NCBI GenBank assembly: GCA_949738465.1
Contig: CATJBQ010000097.1
Coordinates: 1 to 45,616, forward strand
Reading direction: 5' to 3'
Length of the DNA: 45,616 nucleotides
Source of the DNA: an uncultured Lachnospiraceae bacterium
GTDB taxonomy: Bacteria; Bacillota; Clostridia; Lachnospirales; Lachnospiraceae
A program made the translations under genes and the position numbers. Positions within the stretch are counted from its first letter, which is position 1, and the number at the start of each line of letters is the position of its first letter. The notes under the pieces are model-generated. The model was given only the letters and a program-made list of their open reading frames with translations, ran no database searches and was not told the DNA's origin. Shown here one piece after another: positions 1-7,192 of the stretch.

Positions 1-37
1 ATGCCTTCAGTGTGATTCTCATTACTTGACTTGCCAT
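1..37 (-). CDS. rpsJ: 30S ribosomal protein S10, first 12 codons (partial)
   Basis: The complement of the first 37 bases reads MASQVMRITLKA, the conserved start of bacterial ribosomal protein S10, which sits in the head of the 30S subunit and doubles as NusE in antitermination. A GGAGGCGA ribosome site lies about 11 bases upstream across a run of seven T. The gene runs out of the window. In Firmicutes rpsJ normally opens the S10-spc ribosomal operon, so the window probably abuts that operon. It is preceded by a long leader with its own promoter. The identification rests on only 12 residues, but they are distinctive and the context agrees. Confidence 0.85.
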   Translation of the reverse strand, partial: MASQVMRITLKA

Positions 38-261
38 AAAAAAAGTCGCCTCCTTTTCGCACTCTAATAGCAGTACGACAAGCGGTGACTGTACACTCTA
101 CCGTGTGTGTCCTGCTGTTCACGCACGGCCTCTACCCCTCGGTAGATGTCCTATTGGGTACAGTGACTTGTCGCCAGTTTCCTAACTTGACATTCGCTCC
201 ACGGAAAAACCTGCCACAATGGGCAGCAACCTCGCGCTTCATCGCTATCAATGCCACAGCA
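38..261 (-). promoter_or_regulatory. Structured 5' leader of the S10 operon
   Basis: About 220 transcribed bases separate the inferred start point from rpsJ. Nested complementary arms are visible: 77-94 with 158-172 (imperfect), 97-103 with 140-146, and 103-109 with 121-127. Such leaders of ribosomal operons are often bound by a ribosomal protein (L4 in E. coli) to repress the operon. That role here is inference. No long open frame on either strand looks real in this stretch. Confidence 0.6.
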
Positions 262-267
262 CGTACT

Positions 268-296
268 AGTATACAGGATGTTTTTGGGAAATGCAA
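268..296 (-). promoter_or_regulatory. Promoter of the S10 operon
   Basis: On the minus strand TTGCAT (291-296) and TATACT (268-273) are separated by 17 bases, a good sigma-A promoter. The start point would be near 261, giving the long rpsJ leader. Confidence 0.75.
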
Positions 297-351
297 GAGT
301 TTTTATGGAAATATTGTTTTTTTTTCGGTACAATCTTTTTTTTATAAACAG

Positions 352-385
352 ACGCTCCGCAGCCTGCACCGCGGAGCGCTTTTTT
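352..385. terminator. Hairpin terminator beside the surface-protein stop codon
   Basis: Nine-base arms 352-360 and 371-379 (one G-T or mismatched end pair) enclose a 10-base loop. Six T follow on the plus side and overlap the stop codon of the minus-strand gene at 384. On the minus side the following tract is less T-rich, so it may act in both directions but best on the plus strand. Confidence 0.55.
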
Positions 386-1997
386 ATAAATCATCAAAAT
401 CAATAAAATCGATATCCTTATCTTCGTCCTTCTTCTTTCGGGAGCCGCCCCGCCTGCCAAATACCAGGATATTAACAATGGCAATCACCGCGGCCACCGC
501 CACCAGAACCGCCACACACGTCATCAGATGTGCCCGGTCCTTTTCCTTCCGGTACTTCTCCTGCAGCGTCTGGTAATCCTTCTGGTATCTTTCTTCGTCA
601 AAGGCAGGTTCTTCTTCCTCCGGCTGCCCCACAACGCCAATCTGGACGAACCGCTGCAGACTGCCCTCTACACTGTCAAACTGATACCAGCCATAAGTCC
701 CGCTGCTGCTTACGCCGTACACCAGATAAAAGTCCCCGGCGCCCTCAATTCCTTCCGTATAAATGTCAGCCAGCCGGAAGCCGTCCATGGCATATTCCCC
801 GAAAGCCACCTCTGCGGCCTCGTACCCTTCCGGAACGGCCGTTTCCGTGTTATATGCGAGTGGAAGAACAATCGCATAATTACTTCCCACCGGGATATTA
901 ATATATGGAAAGAACGTATTCGTTCCTTCATTATAAAAATAGCAGCCCTCGCTCCCGCCTTCGGTTCCTTCCGGGACCTCCTCCTGCAGATAGTACAGCT
1001 TTAAGTTTCCATGAGAAAATTGATAGATTTCCACTTCTTCTCCATCGTAGGCTGCCTGTGACTTTTCAAATTCCTCCGGCAGCGTCATATCCTCCGGAAA
1101 GGCTGCGCTGACTTTATAGCTCTTACCGCCGATTTGGATTCCCGTCCCGGGCGTTTCCCCCGGATCTTCCTCCCCGGGCACTTCTTCCGGGTCTTCTGTG
1201 GCGGCTCCGCCCCTGTTTACCGTAATCGTGTAAACCGCTATAGTTCCGTTTTCCGCCTTCACCACAATCTTGACCGTATTCTCGCCCGGCTTCAGATCCG
1301 TATTGCCGGTCACGGACTCCACGCTGGCCTTGGCGTTGGACACCTGGGCGTCCACCGCAATGCTGGTCACATCCGCACCCACGGAAGCGGTATATTTGGT
1401 GGTGGAATATTTAAAGGCAGGGGACAGTGTTCCCGGAGAAATCGTCAGGGATTTCAGGGAATTGTCCGCCGATTTACCGGCATTGCTATCCCCGCTGTTA
1501 TCCGCACCACCGTTGTTTCCGCCGCCTCCGCCTCCGCCATTGTCTCCGCCTCCGTTATTTCCGCCGCCACCATCTCCGGAGGCAGCGTTGTTGACGGTGA
1601 CGGATGCGCTGGCGCCGCCAATTGACATTCCTTCTGCCGTTTCTACGGCATAAGCTTCCACTACCGATGCAGAAAACGTTACCGTTCCCGGAGAAGTCGC
1701 CCGATAGGTCAGCGATGCTGAATCTGATCCTCCCGCCGAGGGTTCCAGGATGGCCGCGCTGTTTCCGCTTCCCGTATACTCCGCGCCACCGGAACAGCTT
1801 ACATTTACCTGAATCAATGCCGTTACATCTGCACTGCCGCTTACCGTAACCGTTATGGTATCTCCAATATTTACCGTACTAGATGAGACGCTAAGGGATA
1901 CACTACCCGTTGCCGCCCTGGCCGGCATGGAAAAACTGCCCATAGCCATAACCGTTACCATACAAATTCCCAAAATAGTTCCAAATATTCGTTTCAT
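384..1997 (-). CDS. Membrane-anchored surface protein with cadherin-like beta-sandwich domain
   Basis: A 537-residue protein with a signal peptide (about residues 1-28, ending near PARA), an Ig-like domain to about 137, and a Gly/Asn-rich linker. A cadherin-like beta-sandwich follows (about 180-260: LKSLTISPGTLSPAF through YTITVNRGG), then an unrecognised domain of about 160 residues. The C-terminal part has a short coiled coil, one membrane segment and a Lys-rich then acidic tail. It is therefore exposed outside and held by its C-terminal helix. I start it at the sixth codon of the open frame because GGAGG precedes that ATG. It begins 11 bases after the dockerin gene and is probably co-transcribed with it. 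The role is not known; adhesion or a partner of the neighbouring wall protein is a guess. Confidence 0.8.
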   Translation of the reverse strand: MKRIFGTILGICMVTVMAMGSFSMPARAATGSVSLSVSSSTVNIGDTITVTVSGSADVTALIQVNVSCSGGAEYTGSGNSAAILEPSAGGSDSASLTYRATSPGTVTFSASVVEAYAVETAEGMSIGGASASVTVNNAASGDGGGGNNGGGDNGGGGGGGNNGGADNSGDSNAGKSADNSLKSLTISPGTLSPAFKYSTTKYTASVGADVTSIAVDAQVSNAKASVESVTGNTDLKPGENTVKIVVKAENGTIAVYTITVNRGGAATEDPEEVPGEEDPGETPGTGIQIGGKSYKVSAAFPEDMTLPEEFEKSQAAYDGEEVEIYQFSHGNLKLYYLQEEVPEGTEGGSEGCYFYNEGTNTFFPYINIPVGSNYAIVLPLAYNTETAVPEGYEAAEVAFGEYAMDGFRLADIYTEGIEGAGDFYLVYGVSSSGTYGWYQFDSVEGSLQRFVQIGVVGQPEEEEPAFDEERYQKDYQTLQEKYRKEKDRAHLMTCVAVLVAVAAVIAIVNILVFGRRGGSRKKKDEDKDIDFIDFDDL

Positions 1998-2008
1998 TCT
2001 AACCTCCA

Positions 2009-4228
2009 TCATTGGATGATCTCATATCCCAAAATGTGACGCTTGATCTTCAGGCAGTCCAAAAGATCCACCTTTCCGTCTCCGTTGATATCTGCTGCCT
2101 GGAATTTTTCGCCCGTAAGCGTCTCGATCCCAAGAATATGACGTTTTACAACCAGCACATCTAATAAAGAGATTGATCCATCCCCATTAGCATCCCCTTT
2201 TATGACCTGCGCATTCCCCTGCCGCACAATATTCACAACATACTCCCTGACCGCTCCATTCTGGGCCGTACAGGTCACCTTCACCGGATTGCTTCCGTGC
2301 TTCAGATTCACGGTCCCCGTCCCCGAAATCGAGGATGTGGAAGCCACCGTGCTGGCGCTGAGCGTTACAGCGGAAACCTCCTTGCCCACGATTAAGGAAT
2401 ACTCGTTCTTCCCGCCATTGAAGGCCGGCGTCAGATTATAGCCGTTCACCGTCAATGATTTCAGCCAGTTGTTGGGGTTGCCGTTATTTGGCAGAGCGCA
2501 GGCATTCTCCGGCATATTGGTATAAACCGGAATCCGGAATACATAGGCCTGCTCCTTGTTGCTGTAGGCATTTCCCATGGTCCTTCCTTCACTCTCAGCA
2601 GCCTGCACATTGGCCATATATTGATGCCGGAAAAGGCCGCTGTAGGAATTGGTCACATTAAATTTCTGGAAATACAACGTATCCTGTCCCAGGTTGACAT
2701 ATTTTTTTGCCACCTCGGAAGCTCCTCCTACAATGGAGGCGCGCACACTGTTCCACCCGTTATTTTTTGCCGTAGTCAGCCCTCTCTGATAAAGTACGGA
2801 GGTGGGCGTACCATAGGCGCCAATATTAAAATAATTGTAGTATCCAGCGAACCCCGGGTAGGTACCGCTAATCAGCGGACTGGTTCCCTTTCCCTGCTCC
2901 TGCTTGCAGCGGGCCGCAAGATGCGTGGGATTTACTTTCGCACTCTGCCCCGCCTCCATAAAGGTCGACGCATAAGTTCTGCTGCCGTCATCCCGCAGTG
3001 CTCCGGACATAAAGGTTCCCGCTAACACCTTTTGCACATCTGCCTCATTCTGGTAAGACGCAAGCTGCAATGTCTCAAATTGGAAAATATAGGTATCGTT
3101 TAAAAAATTCCGGGGATCCATATAATAGGAAATCACTGCCGGGGAAGCGCCCACCCAACTGCTTCCATCCAGCACCGTCCACTTGTTGTTGGCCCAGTTA
3201 TAAGCGCCGGCCGCCGTAGACTTCCAGGAATCGTTGGCGCTGATGGGCACCATATTGACTCCAAGCACGCTTTCCTCGGTAATTACCTTATTCCAGTCAA
3301 GATTCGTCTTCACCGGTTCAAATATCCAGGACGGATGCTTTGCGTGCAGACCTGCCAGCGGAACGGCATAGCTCTGGGGAAATCCGGCATTGATTAACTG
3401 TTGTATGTATTGGGGATCCGCATCGGGATCCGTCACGACCCCGTTGGAATCCTGCAGCTTGATGTAATCTTTGGAAACATAGCCTTCCCCCCCGCCGTAG
3501 TTCACCTTATACCAGCCGTTTTCTTCCCCAAGGATCGTAACCGTCGTTCCCTGGTATATGTAGGTGATGATATCATGGTCGGTTCCCGGCCCCTTCCGCA
3601 CATACAGTGTGCCGCCATTGGTTACAACTATTCCAATCTGTGCCGCCCTGGCTAAGGCATTTCCAAGGACTCCATCCAGGGATATGGCTCCCGCAGCCAC
3701 CGGGTTCTCTGTTCCCGGCACCGCATCCTTCGGATCCTCCACCACGGGCTCGTCCCCACTCAGATCCCCAGTTCCCGGCTCATTTCCCGGCCCTGCGCTG
3801 TCATCTTCTGTATTCCCCGGCCCTGTACTTCCGTTTCCTTCATTCCCCGGCCCTGTACTTCCGCTTCCTTCATTTCCTTGCTCTGTACTTCCGTTTCCTG
3901 CATTTTCTGGCCCTATGCTTTCGTTTCCTTCATTCCCCGGCCCTACGCTTCCGTCTCCTACATTCCCCGGCTCTGTACTTCCGCTTCCTGTATTTCCTTC
4001 TCTCCCATAGCCGGAATCCTGATCCCCTGTATCCCCGGTTCCCGGATTCTTCTGCTCTCCGGAGGCCCCCTGCTCCGCCGCCAGATCCGTCTGGGCAGAC
4101 GCACGGCTGATGGTCACATATTGATAAATGCCCCCGCCTAATACAGCGGCAAGCGTCAGGATTCCCGCATATTTTTTTACTTTCTTTTTTATCTTAAGTT
4201 TTATCTCAGAAGTCATTTTAAAAGACAT
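2009..4228 (-). CDS. Secreted SH3b / glucosaminidase-like / dockerin protein
   Basis: A 739-residue secreted or membrane-anchored protein. It has a basic N-terminus with one hydrophobic segment (about 21-40), a low-complexity GPGN repeat region (about 60-150), and an SH3b domain (about 200-260, LYVRKGPGTDHDI). A region resembling glucosaminidase-type wall hydrolases follows (about 265-540). Then come a cadherin-like beta-sandwich (about 590-670) and a C-terminal type I dockerin with two calcium loops (DANGDGSISLLDV and DINGDGKVDLLDC). This order suggests a cell-wall hydrolase carrying a cohesin-binding tag. I start at 4228 because AGGAGGT lies four bases upstream and the promoter at 4287-4316 would leave the earlier ATG at the transcript start. 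The catalytic assignment is by resemblance only; the dockerin is clear. Confidence 0.85.
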   Translation of the reverse strand: MSFKMTSEIKLKIKKKVKKYAGILTLAAVLGGGIYQYVTISRASAQTDLAAEQGASGEQKNPGTGDTGDQDSGYGREGNTGSGSTEPGNVGDGSVGPGNEGNESIGPENAGNGSTEQGNEGSGSTGPGNEGNGSTGPGNTEDDSAGPGNEPGTGDLSGDEPVVEDPKDAVPGTENPVAAGAISLDGVLGNALARAAQIGIVVTNGGTLYVRKGPGTDHDIITYIYQGTTVTILGEENGWYKVNYGGGEGYVSKDYIKLQDSNGVVTDPDADPQYIQQLINAGFPQSYAVPLAGLHAKHPSWIFEPVKTNLDWNKVITEESVLGVNMVPISANDSWKSTAAGAYNWANNKWTVLDGSSWVGASPAVISYYMDPRNFLNDTYIFQFETLQLASYQNEADVQKVLAGTFMSGALRDDGSRTYASTFMEAGQSAKVNPTHLAARCKQEQGKGTSPLISGTYPGFAGYYNYFNIGAYGTPTSVLYQRGLTTAKNNGWNSVRASIVGGASEVAKKYVNLGQDTLYFQKFNVTNSYSGLFRHQYMANVQAAESEGRTMGNAYSNKEQAYVFRIPVYTNMPENACALPNNGNPNNWLKSLTVNGYNLTPAFNGGKNEYSLIVGKEVSAVTLSASTVASTSSISGTGTVNLKHGSNPVKVTCTAQNGAVREYVVNIVRQGNAQVIKGDANGDGSISLLDVLVVKRHILGIETLTGEKFQAADINGDGKVDLLDCLKIKRHILGYEIIQ
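3776..3990 (-). repeat. Tandem 30-bp repeats coding GPGN-rich linker
   Basis: About seven imperfect units of roughly 30 bp encode a 10-residue motif of the form GPGNEGNGST. They lie inside the dockerin protein between its membrane segment and SH3b domain. Such tracts often vary in copy number. Confidence 0.75.
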
Positions 4229-4286
4229 TGCTACCTCCTGTTCCGCAGTATATGCAAAATAGACAAAGAAACCCATTTTCAATCAT

Positions 4287-4316
4287 ATTATAAAATTATT
4301 TTCCAATACTTGTCAA
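4287..4316 (-). promoter_or_regulatory. Promoter of the surface-protein pair
   Basis: Minus-strand TTGACA (4311-4316) and TATAAT (4287-4292) with an 18-base spacer. It is divergent from, and 18 bases away from, the methyltransferase promoter. Confidence 0.75.
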
Positions 4317-4333
4317 CACACAGTTTTCGCATA

Positions 4334-4362
4334 TTGATTCTTTTCCACATTTTGAGTATAAT
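4334..4362 (+). promoter_or_regulatory. Promoter of the methyltransferase gene
   Basis: TTGATT (4334-4339) and TATAAT (4357-4362) with a 17-base spacer. Transcription would start near 4369, about 36 bases before the ATG. Confidence 0.75.
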
Positions 4363-4404
4363 AATGTTTATATCGACACTTCACCAGGAAAGGGTTAGAC
4401 CAAT

Positions 4405-5262
4405 ATGTGGATTGCTAAGAATTGGAAGGATTATGAAGTCATAGACTGCTCTGCCGGAGAAAAGCTGGAACGCTGGGGAGACTATCTCCTGGTGCGCCCC
4501 GACCCCCAGGTCATCTGGGACACACCAAAAAAGCATCCTGGCTGGCACAAACGAAACGGCCACTACCACCGCAGCAAAAAGGGCGGCGGCGAGTGGGAAT
4601 TTTTTGATCTGCCAAAGCAATGGCAGATTCATTACGGCTCACTGACCTTCAACCTGAAGCCCTTTTCCTCCAAGCATACGGGCCTGTTCCCGGAGCAGGC
4701 CGCCAATTGGGACTGGTTTCATGAAAAATTAAAAAAGGCCGGGCGGCCCATCAAGGTACTGAATCTCTTTGCATATACCGGCGGCGCTACGCTCTCAGCG
4801 GCCGCCGCAGGGGCCAGCGTCACCCATGTGGACGCCTCCAAGGGCATGGTAACCTGGGCAAAAGAGAACGCCATTTCCTCCGGCCTGGGAGATGCGCCCA
4901 TCCGCTGGATCGTAGACGACTGTGTCAAATTCGTGGAACGGGAGCTTCGCCGTGGCAGCCGCTACGACGCCATTATCATGGATCCCCCCTCCTACGGACG
5001 CGGACCCAAGGGCGAGATCTGGAAAATCGAGGATGCCATCCATCCCCTGGTCAGGCTGTGCGCACAGCTTTTGTCCCGAAATCCATTGTTTTTCCTGATC
5101 AATTCCTATACTACCGGATTGCAGCCCGCCGTCCTTGCCTACATGATGGGGCTGGAGCTTGACTCCCTGGGGGGACACATAGACGCCCAGGAGATCGGAC
5201 TTCCCGTGTCGGGAAACGGCCTGGTGCTGCCCTGCGGCGCCAGCGGAAGGTGGGAGGCTTAA
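4405..5262 (+). CDS. Class I SAM-dependent methyltransferase, RlmI/RlmK-like
   Basis: A 285-residue protein with a Rossmann-type methyltransferase fold. The SAM-binding motif I is VLNLFAYTGG (about 118-127), the acidic residue after strand 2 is in THVDASKG (about 140-147), and motif IV is IIMDPPSYGRG (about 191-200). COG1092 members modify 23S rRNA. This one lacks the N-terminal PUA domain of RlmI. At the place where RlmI has its catalytic TCSCS cysteines it reads NSYTTG, so an m5C mechanism is unlikely. Substrate unknown, RNA most likely. The gene stands alone between a divergent promoter and a two-way terminator. Confidence 0.85.
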   Translation: MWIAKNWKDYEVIDCSAGEKLERWGDYLLVRPDPQVIWDTPKKHPGWHKRNGHYHRSKKGGGEWEFFDLPKQWQIHYGSLTFNLKPFSSKHTGLFPEQAANWDWFHEKLKKAGRPIKVLNLFAYTGGATLSAAAAGASVTHVDASKGMVTWAKENAISSGLGDAPIRWIVDDCVKFVERELRRGSRYDAIIMDPPSYGRGPKGEIWKIEDAIHPLVRLCAQLLSRNPLFFLINSYTTGLQPAVLAYMMGLELDSLGGHIDAQEIGLPVSGNGLVLPCGASGRWEA

Positions 5263-5271
5263 AATACGGCG

Positions 5272-5310
5272 AAAATCCTCCGCAGCGCAATGCTGTGGGG
5301 GATTTTATTC
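5272..5310. terminator. Two-way terminator between methyltransferase and pyruvate kinase genes
   Basis: Fifteen-base arms 5272-5286 and 5292-5306, with two G-T pairs, start with AAAA and end with TTTT. They sit exactly between the stop codons of two converging genes. Confidence 0.75.
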
Positions 5311-6303
5311 TGCTGCGCGCACCTTCTCCGCTTCCCGGACAGTCTCGCACAGATACCGCATCGCCTCCACCGGATACTTCCCCACCGCCGTCTCACCAGT
5401 CACCATCACCGAGGATGCGCCATGCAGAACGGCGTAGAAAATATCCGACACCTCCGCCCGGGTCGGCGCCGGCCTATACTCCATAGAGGCCAGCATCTGC
5501 GTCACCACCATATAAGGCTTCCCCGACTCCCGGCAGCGCCGCCCAGTCTCATACTGCACGGCAGGCAGCTCCCACAGGGGCATGTCATTGCCCAAATCGC
5601 CCCGGGCAATGACAATCTCGTCGGCATAGGGGAAAAATTCCGGAAGACGCTCCACCCCCCGCCGGTTCTCGATCTTTGCAAAAATCCGGATATTTCCTGC
5701 CCCCGCATCATCCAATGCTTCCCGCAATTCCAGCAAATCCTCCGCAGAGCGCACAAAGGGCTGCATCACACCGGTAACGCCAAATTCTGCGGCACAGCGG
5801 ATATTTTCCCGATCCATCGGCGTGAGGGCGGGACGTGGAATCTCTACCCCCGGCAGGGCAATGCTCTTATGCGGCTTCAGATAACCGCCCCGCCGCACAC
5901 GACCAAAAACGTTGCCCTCCTCTGCCGCCTCCTCAATCTCCACAAGAAGCTTCCCATCATCCAACAATAACCGGCGGCCCGGCTTAAGGCAGGGGATTAC
6001 AAGCTCCGGCACAGGAATTCCCAAATTCCCCACAAGAACCCTGCCGCCCTCTTCCAGATCCATAGAAACATTTCCCGTTCTCAATTCCGGCCCCTGCAGA
6101 TCAACCAGAAGCTTCAACGGCCGGCCGACGGCAAGAGCTGCTCCACGCACCGCCGCAATCCAGGAGCTGCGCTCCCTAAGGCTGCCGTGGGAAAGATTCA
6201 GGCGCAGGCCGCTCATCCCGCAGGCCGCCATATCCTTTAAAATATCAATATCTGCGCAGGACGGCCCAAGGGTTCCGTAAATCTCCGTTCTCTCATTATT
6301 CAT
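5305..6303 (-). CDS. Pyruvate kinase-like protein lacking the C-terminal domain
   Basis: A 332-residue relative of pyruvate kinase (phosphoenolpyruvate + ADP to pyruvate + ATP), against about 470 in the usual enzyme. Present are LRLNLSHG (R34, N36), VDLQGPELRTG (D68), a small B domain (about 75-155), FAKIENRRG (K210, E212), IARGDLG (D236) and VTQMLASM (T268). So the catalytic A and B domains are kept, while the C-terminal allosteric and subunit-contact domain is absent. The usual TKGPE is replaced by LQGPE. The ATG at 6303 overlaps the stop of the upstream XRE gene as ATGA and fits the family start. It may be a functional short form or a paralogue with another role. Confidence 0.8.
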   Translation of the reverse strand: MNNERTEIYGTLGPSCADIDILKDMAACGMSGLRLNLSHGSLRERSSWIAAVRGAALAVGRPLKLLVDLQGPELRTGNVSMDLEEGGRVLVGNLGIPVPELVIPCLKPGRRLLLDDGKLLVEIEEAAEEGNVFGRVRRGGYLKPHKSIALPGVEIPRPALTPMDRENIRCAAEFGVTGVMQPFVRSAEDLLELREALDDAGAGNIRIFAKIENRRGVERLPEFFPYADEIVIARGDLGNDMPLWELPAVQYETGRRCRESGKPYMVVTQMLASMEYRPAPTRAEVSDIFYAVLHGASSVMVTGETAVGKYPVEAMRYLCETVREAEKVRAAE

Positions 6304-6575
6304 CTGCTGTCCCCGCTTTTCACCCATTCCAGTCTCAATTCCACACCAACTGCATGGCCAAGCTTTACCAGATTCTCAATGGTAGGCAAATTCCTCCCAC
6401 TCTCAATCCGAACCACATTGGTGCGATGCATTCCGGTACGGTCTGCAATATCCTGCTGTGTCAACCCCTTCTCCTTCCGAAGTGCAATATATGACTGCAG
6501 AATATCCATTTTCAATTCCCTTACCTGCTCCTCAATCAGCCACTCCTGTTGACCATTCTTAACATAATAATCCAT
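6300..6575 (-). CDS. XRE-family helix-turn-helix regulator, HigA-like
   Basis: A 91-residue protein whose centre and C-terminal part (about 28-85) form an XRE/Cro helix-turn-helix: LRKEKGLTQQDIADRTGMH, then TNVVRIESGRNLPTIENL. A GGAG ribosome site lies seven bases before the ATG. It resembles HigA/HipB-type antitoxins, but no RelE/HigB toxin gene adjoins it. Instead the gene overlaps the pyruvate kinase-like gene by four bases, so the two are translated together. It probably regulates its own operon. Whether it has a toxin partner elsewhere cannot be told from here. Confidence 0.8.
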   Translation of the reverse strand: MDYYVKNGQQEWLIEEQVRELKMDILQSYIALRKEKGLTQQDIADRTGMHRTNVVRIESGRNLPTIENLVKLGHAVGVELRLEWVKSGDSR

Positions 6576-6594
6576 AAAAATTCTCCAAAGCCTC

Positions 6595-6623
6595 TTGTAA
6601 ATCTTTACAAAATCACTTATAAT
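6595..6623 (+). promoter_or_regulatory. Promoter of the putative antitoxin RNA
   Basis: TTGTAA (6595-6600) and TATAAT (6618-6623) with a 17-base spacer on the plus strand. No protein gene follows; the transcript would run into the terminator at 6683-6725. Confidence 0.7.
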
Positions 6624-6629
6624 GTCCTT

Positions 6630-6725
6630 AACAAGAGAGCCATTGACTGGAGAACAGCCAGCCGTCGGCGGAATATTTTTGCAAAAGTAGCGTCTACATC
6701 TGCCAGGACGAGAGCGCTACTTTTT
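6630..6725 (+). ncRNA. Putative type I antitoxin RNA
   Basis: A strong plus-strand promoter followed 60 bases later by an intrinsic terminator defines an RNA of about 95 nt with no reading frame of note. It converges on the toxin gene, and its 3' end is complementary to the last codons and terminator of the toxin mRNA. A stretch at 6629-6645 (TTAACAAGAGAGCCATTG) recurs nearly inverted at 6850-6868 in the toxin leader. Its CCAUUG can pair with CAAUGG at the toxin start codon. This arrangement resembles known convergent type I systems; the pairing is inference. Confidence 0.6.
6683..6725. terminator. Two-way terminator shared by toxin and antitoxin transcripts
   Basis: Ten-base perfect arms 6683-6692 (AAAAGTAGCG) and 6715-6724 enclose a 22-base loop, with T runs on both strands. 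The toxin stop codon (6717-6719) lies inside the stem. Confidence 0.8.
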
Positions 6726-6806
6726 GTGTTTCATAACGAGCATTACAATTGTTATTACCGCACAAAGCATAATTACAAAGTTGAACAAATCAGCATATGT
6801 AACCAT
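6717..6806 (-). CDS. Holin-like type I toxin, 29 residues
   Basis: The minus strand encodes a 29-residue peptide. It starts MVTYADLFNF, continues as a single hydrophobic helix (VIMLCAVITIVMLVM) and ends with KHKK. This matches the pattern of the putative holin-like toxins (Hol_Tox) common in Firmicutes, small peptides that insert in the cytoplasmic membrane. An AAAGGAGC ribosome site precedes the ATG. The transcript has a leader of about 100 nt from the promoter at 6912-6940, and its 3' end overlaps the convergent RNA. Family recognition is by pattern; toxicity is untested. Confidence 0.8.
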   Translation of the reverse strand: MVTYADLFNFVIMLCAVITIVMLVMKHKK

Positions 6807-6911
6807 TGGCACCAGCTCCTTTCACAAAATCCGAAGCTGACGTATCGCCCCATTGGCTCCCTTGTTAAATCATTATTTTTCGTTACATTTATCATACGTA
6901 TCAACGATATA

Positions 6912-6940
6912 ACTATCCCATATTTTATTCCCTTTGTCAA
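6912..6940 (-). promoter_or_regulatory. Promoter of the toxin gene
   Basis: Minus-strand TTGACA (6935-6940) and GATAGT (6912-6917) with a 17-base spacer. A TGG just before the -10 box could act as an extended -10. The start point near 6905 gives a 5' leader of about 100 nt. Confidence 0.6.
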
Positions 6941-7107
6941 GTTTTATTTCGTTCAATAGCAACGACCGAAGTGGAACGTAGACGGCCGCGCAAGCGGCAT
7001 CTTCCTTTCCGCCCGTATGCAATCGAGTAGGGAAGATTTTCCCCTGCTCGCCGCGCTGGGCGCCCGTCAGCTCTGCTGACAATCTTCCTTTGGGTGCCCG
7101 TGTGCAT
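6941..7107. other. Intergenic stretch, possible dispersed repeat
   Basis: This GC-rich stretch has open frames on the minus strand, but none with a convincing ribosome site or recognisable domain. Its sequence character (clustered GC-rich small palindromes such as GCCGCGCAAGCGGC) is unlike its neighbours and reminds me of short repeats scattered in related genomes. That memory cannot be checked here. Confidence 0.3.
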
Positions 7108-7145
7108 AAAAAAGGAAGCGTCTTTTGGCATCCACGCTTCCTTTT
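7108..7145 (-). terminator. Terminator of the L,D-transpeptidase gene
   Basis: Eleven-base arms 7111-7121 and 7134-7144 (AAAGGAAGCGT and its complement), followed on the minus strand by six T. A T run also follows on the plus side. Confidence 0.8.
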
Positions 7146-7192
7146 ACACATCCATAAGCTCTCACAACGCTTTCTACCCGTTTTTCCTGCTC

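Noticed and set aside
85-576. Open frame of 163 codons on the plus strand over the rpsJ leader
   Set aside because: It has no ribosome site or domain, crosses the promoter, leader and terminator signals, and runs into the coding region of the opposite-strand surface protein.
3776-3990. Regular repeats considered as a CRISPR array
   Set aside because: The units are contiguous, about 30 bp, code a GPGN linker in frame and have no spacers.
6549-6959. Open frame of 136 codons on the plus strand
   Set aside because: It runs antisense to the toxin gene and through the terminator, with no domain and no ribosome site. The toxin and RNA explain the region better.
6873-7151. Minus-strand frames of 64-92 codons before the toxin promoter
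   Set aside because: There is no ribosome site or known domain, and the frames include the transpeptidase terminator and the toxin promoter. I list the stretch only as a possible repeat.
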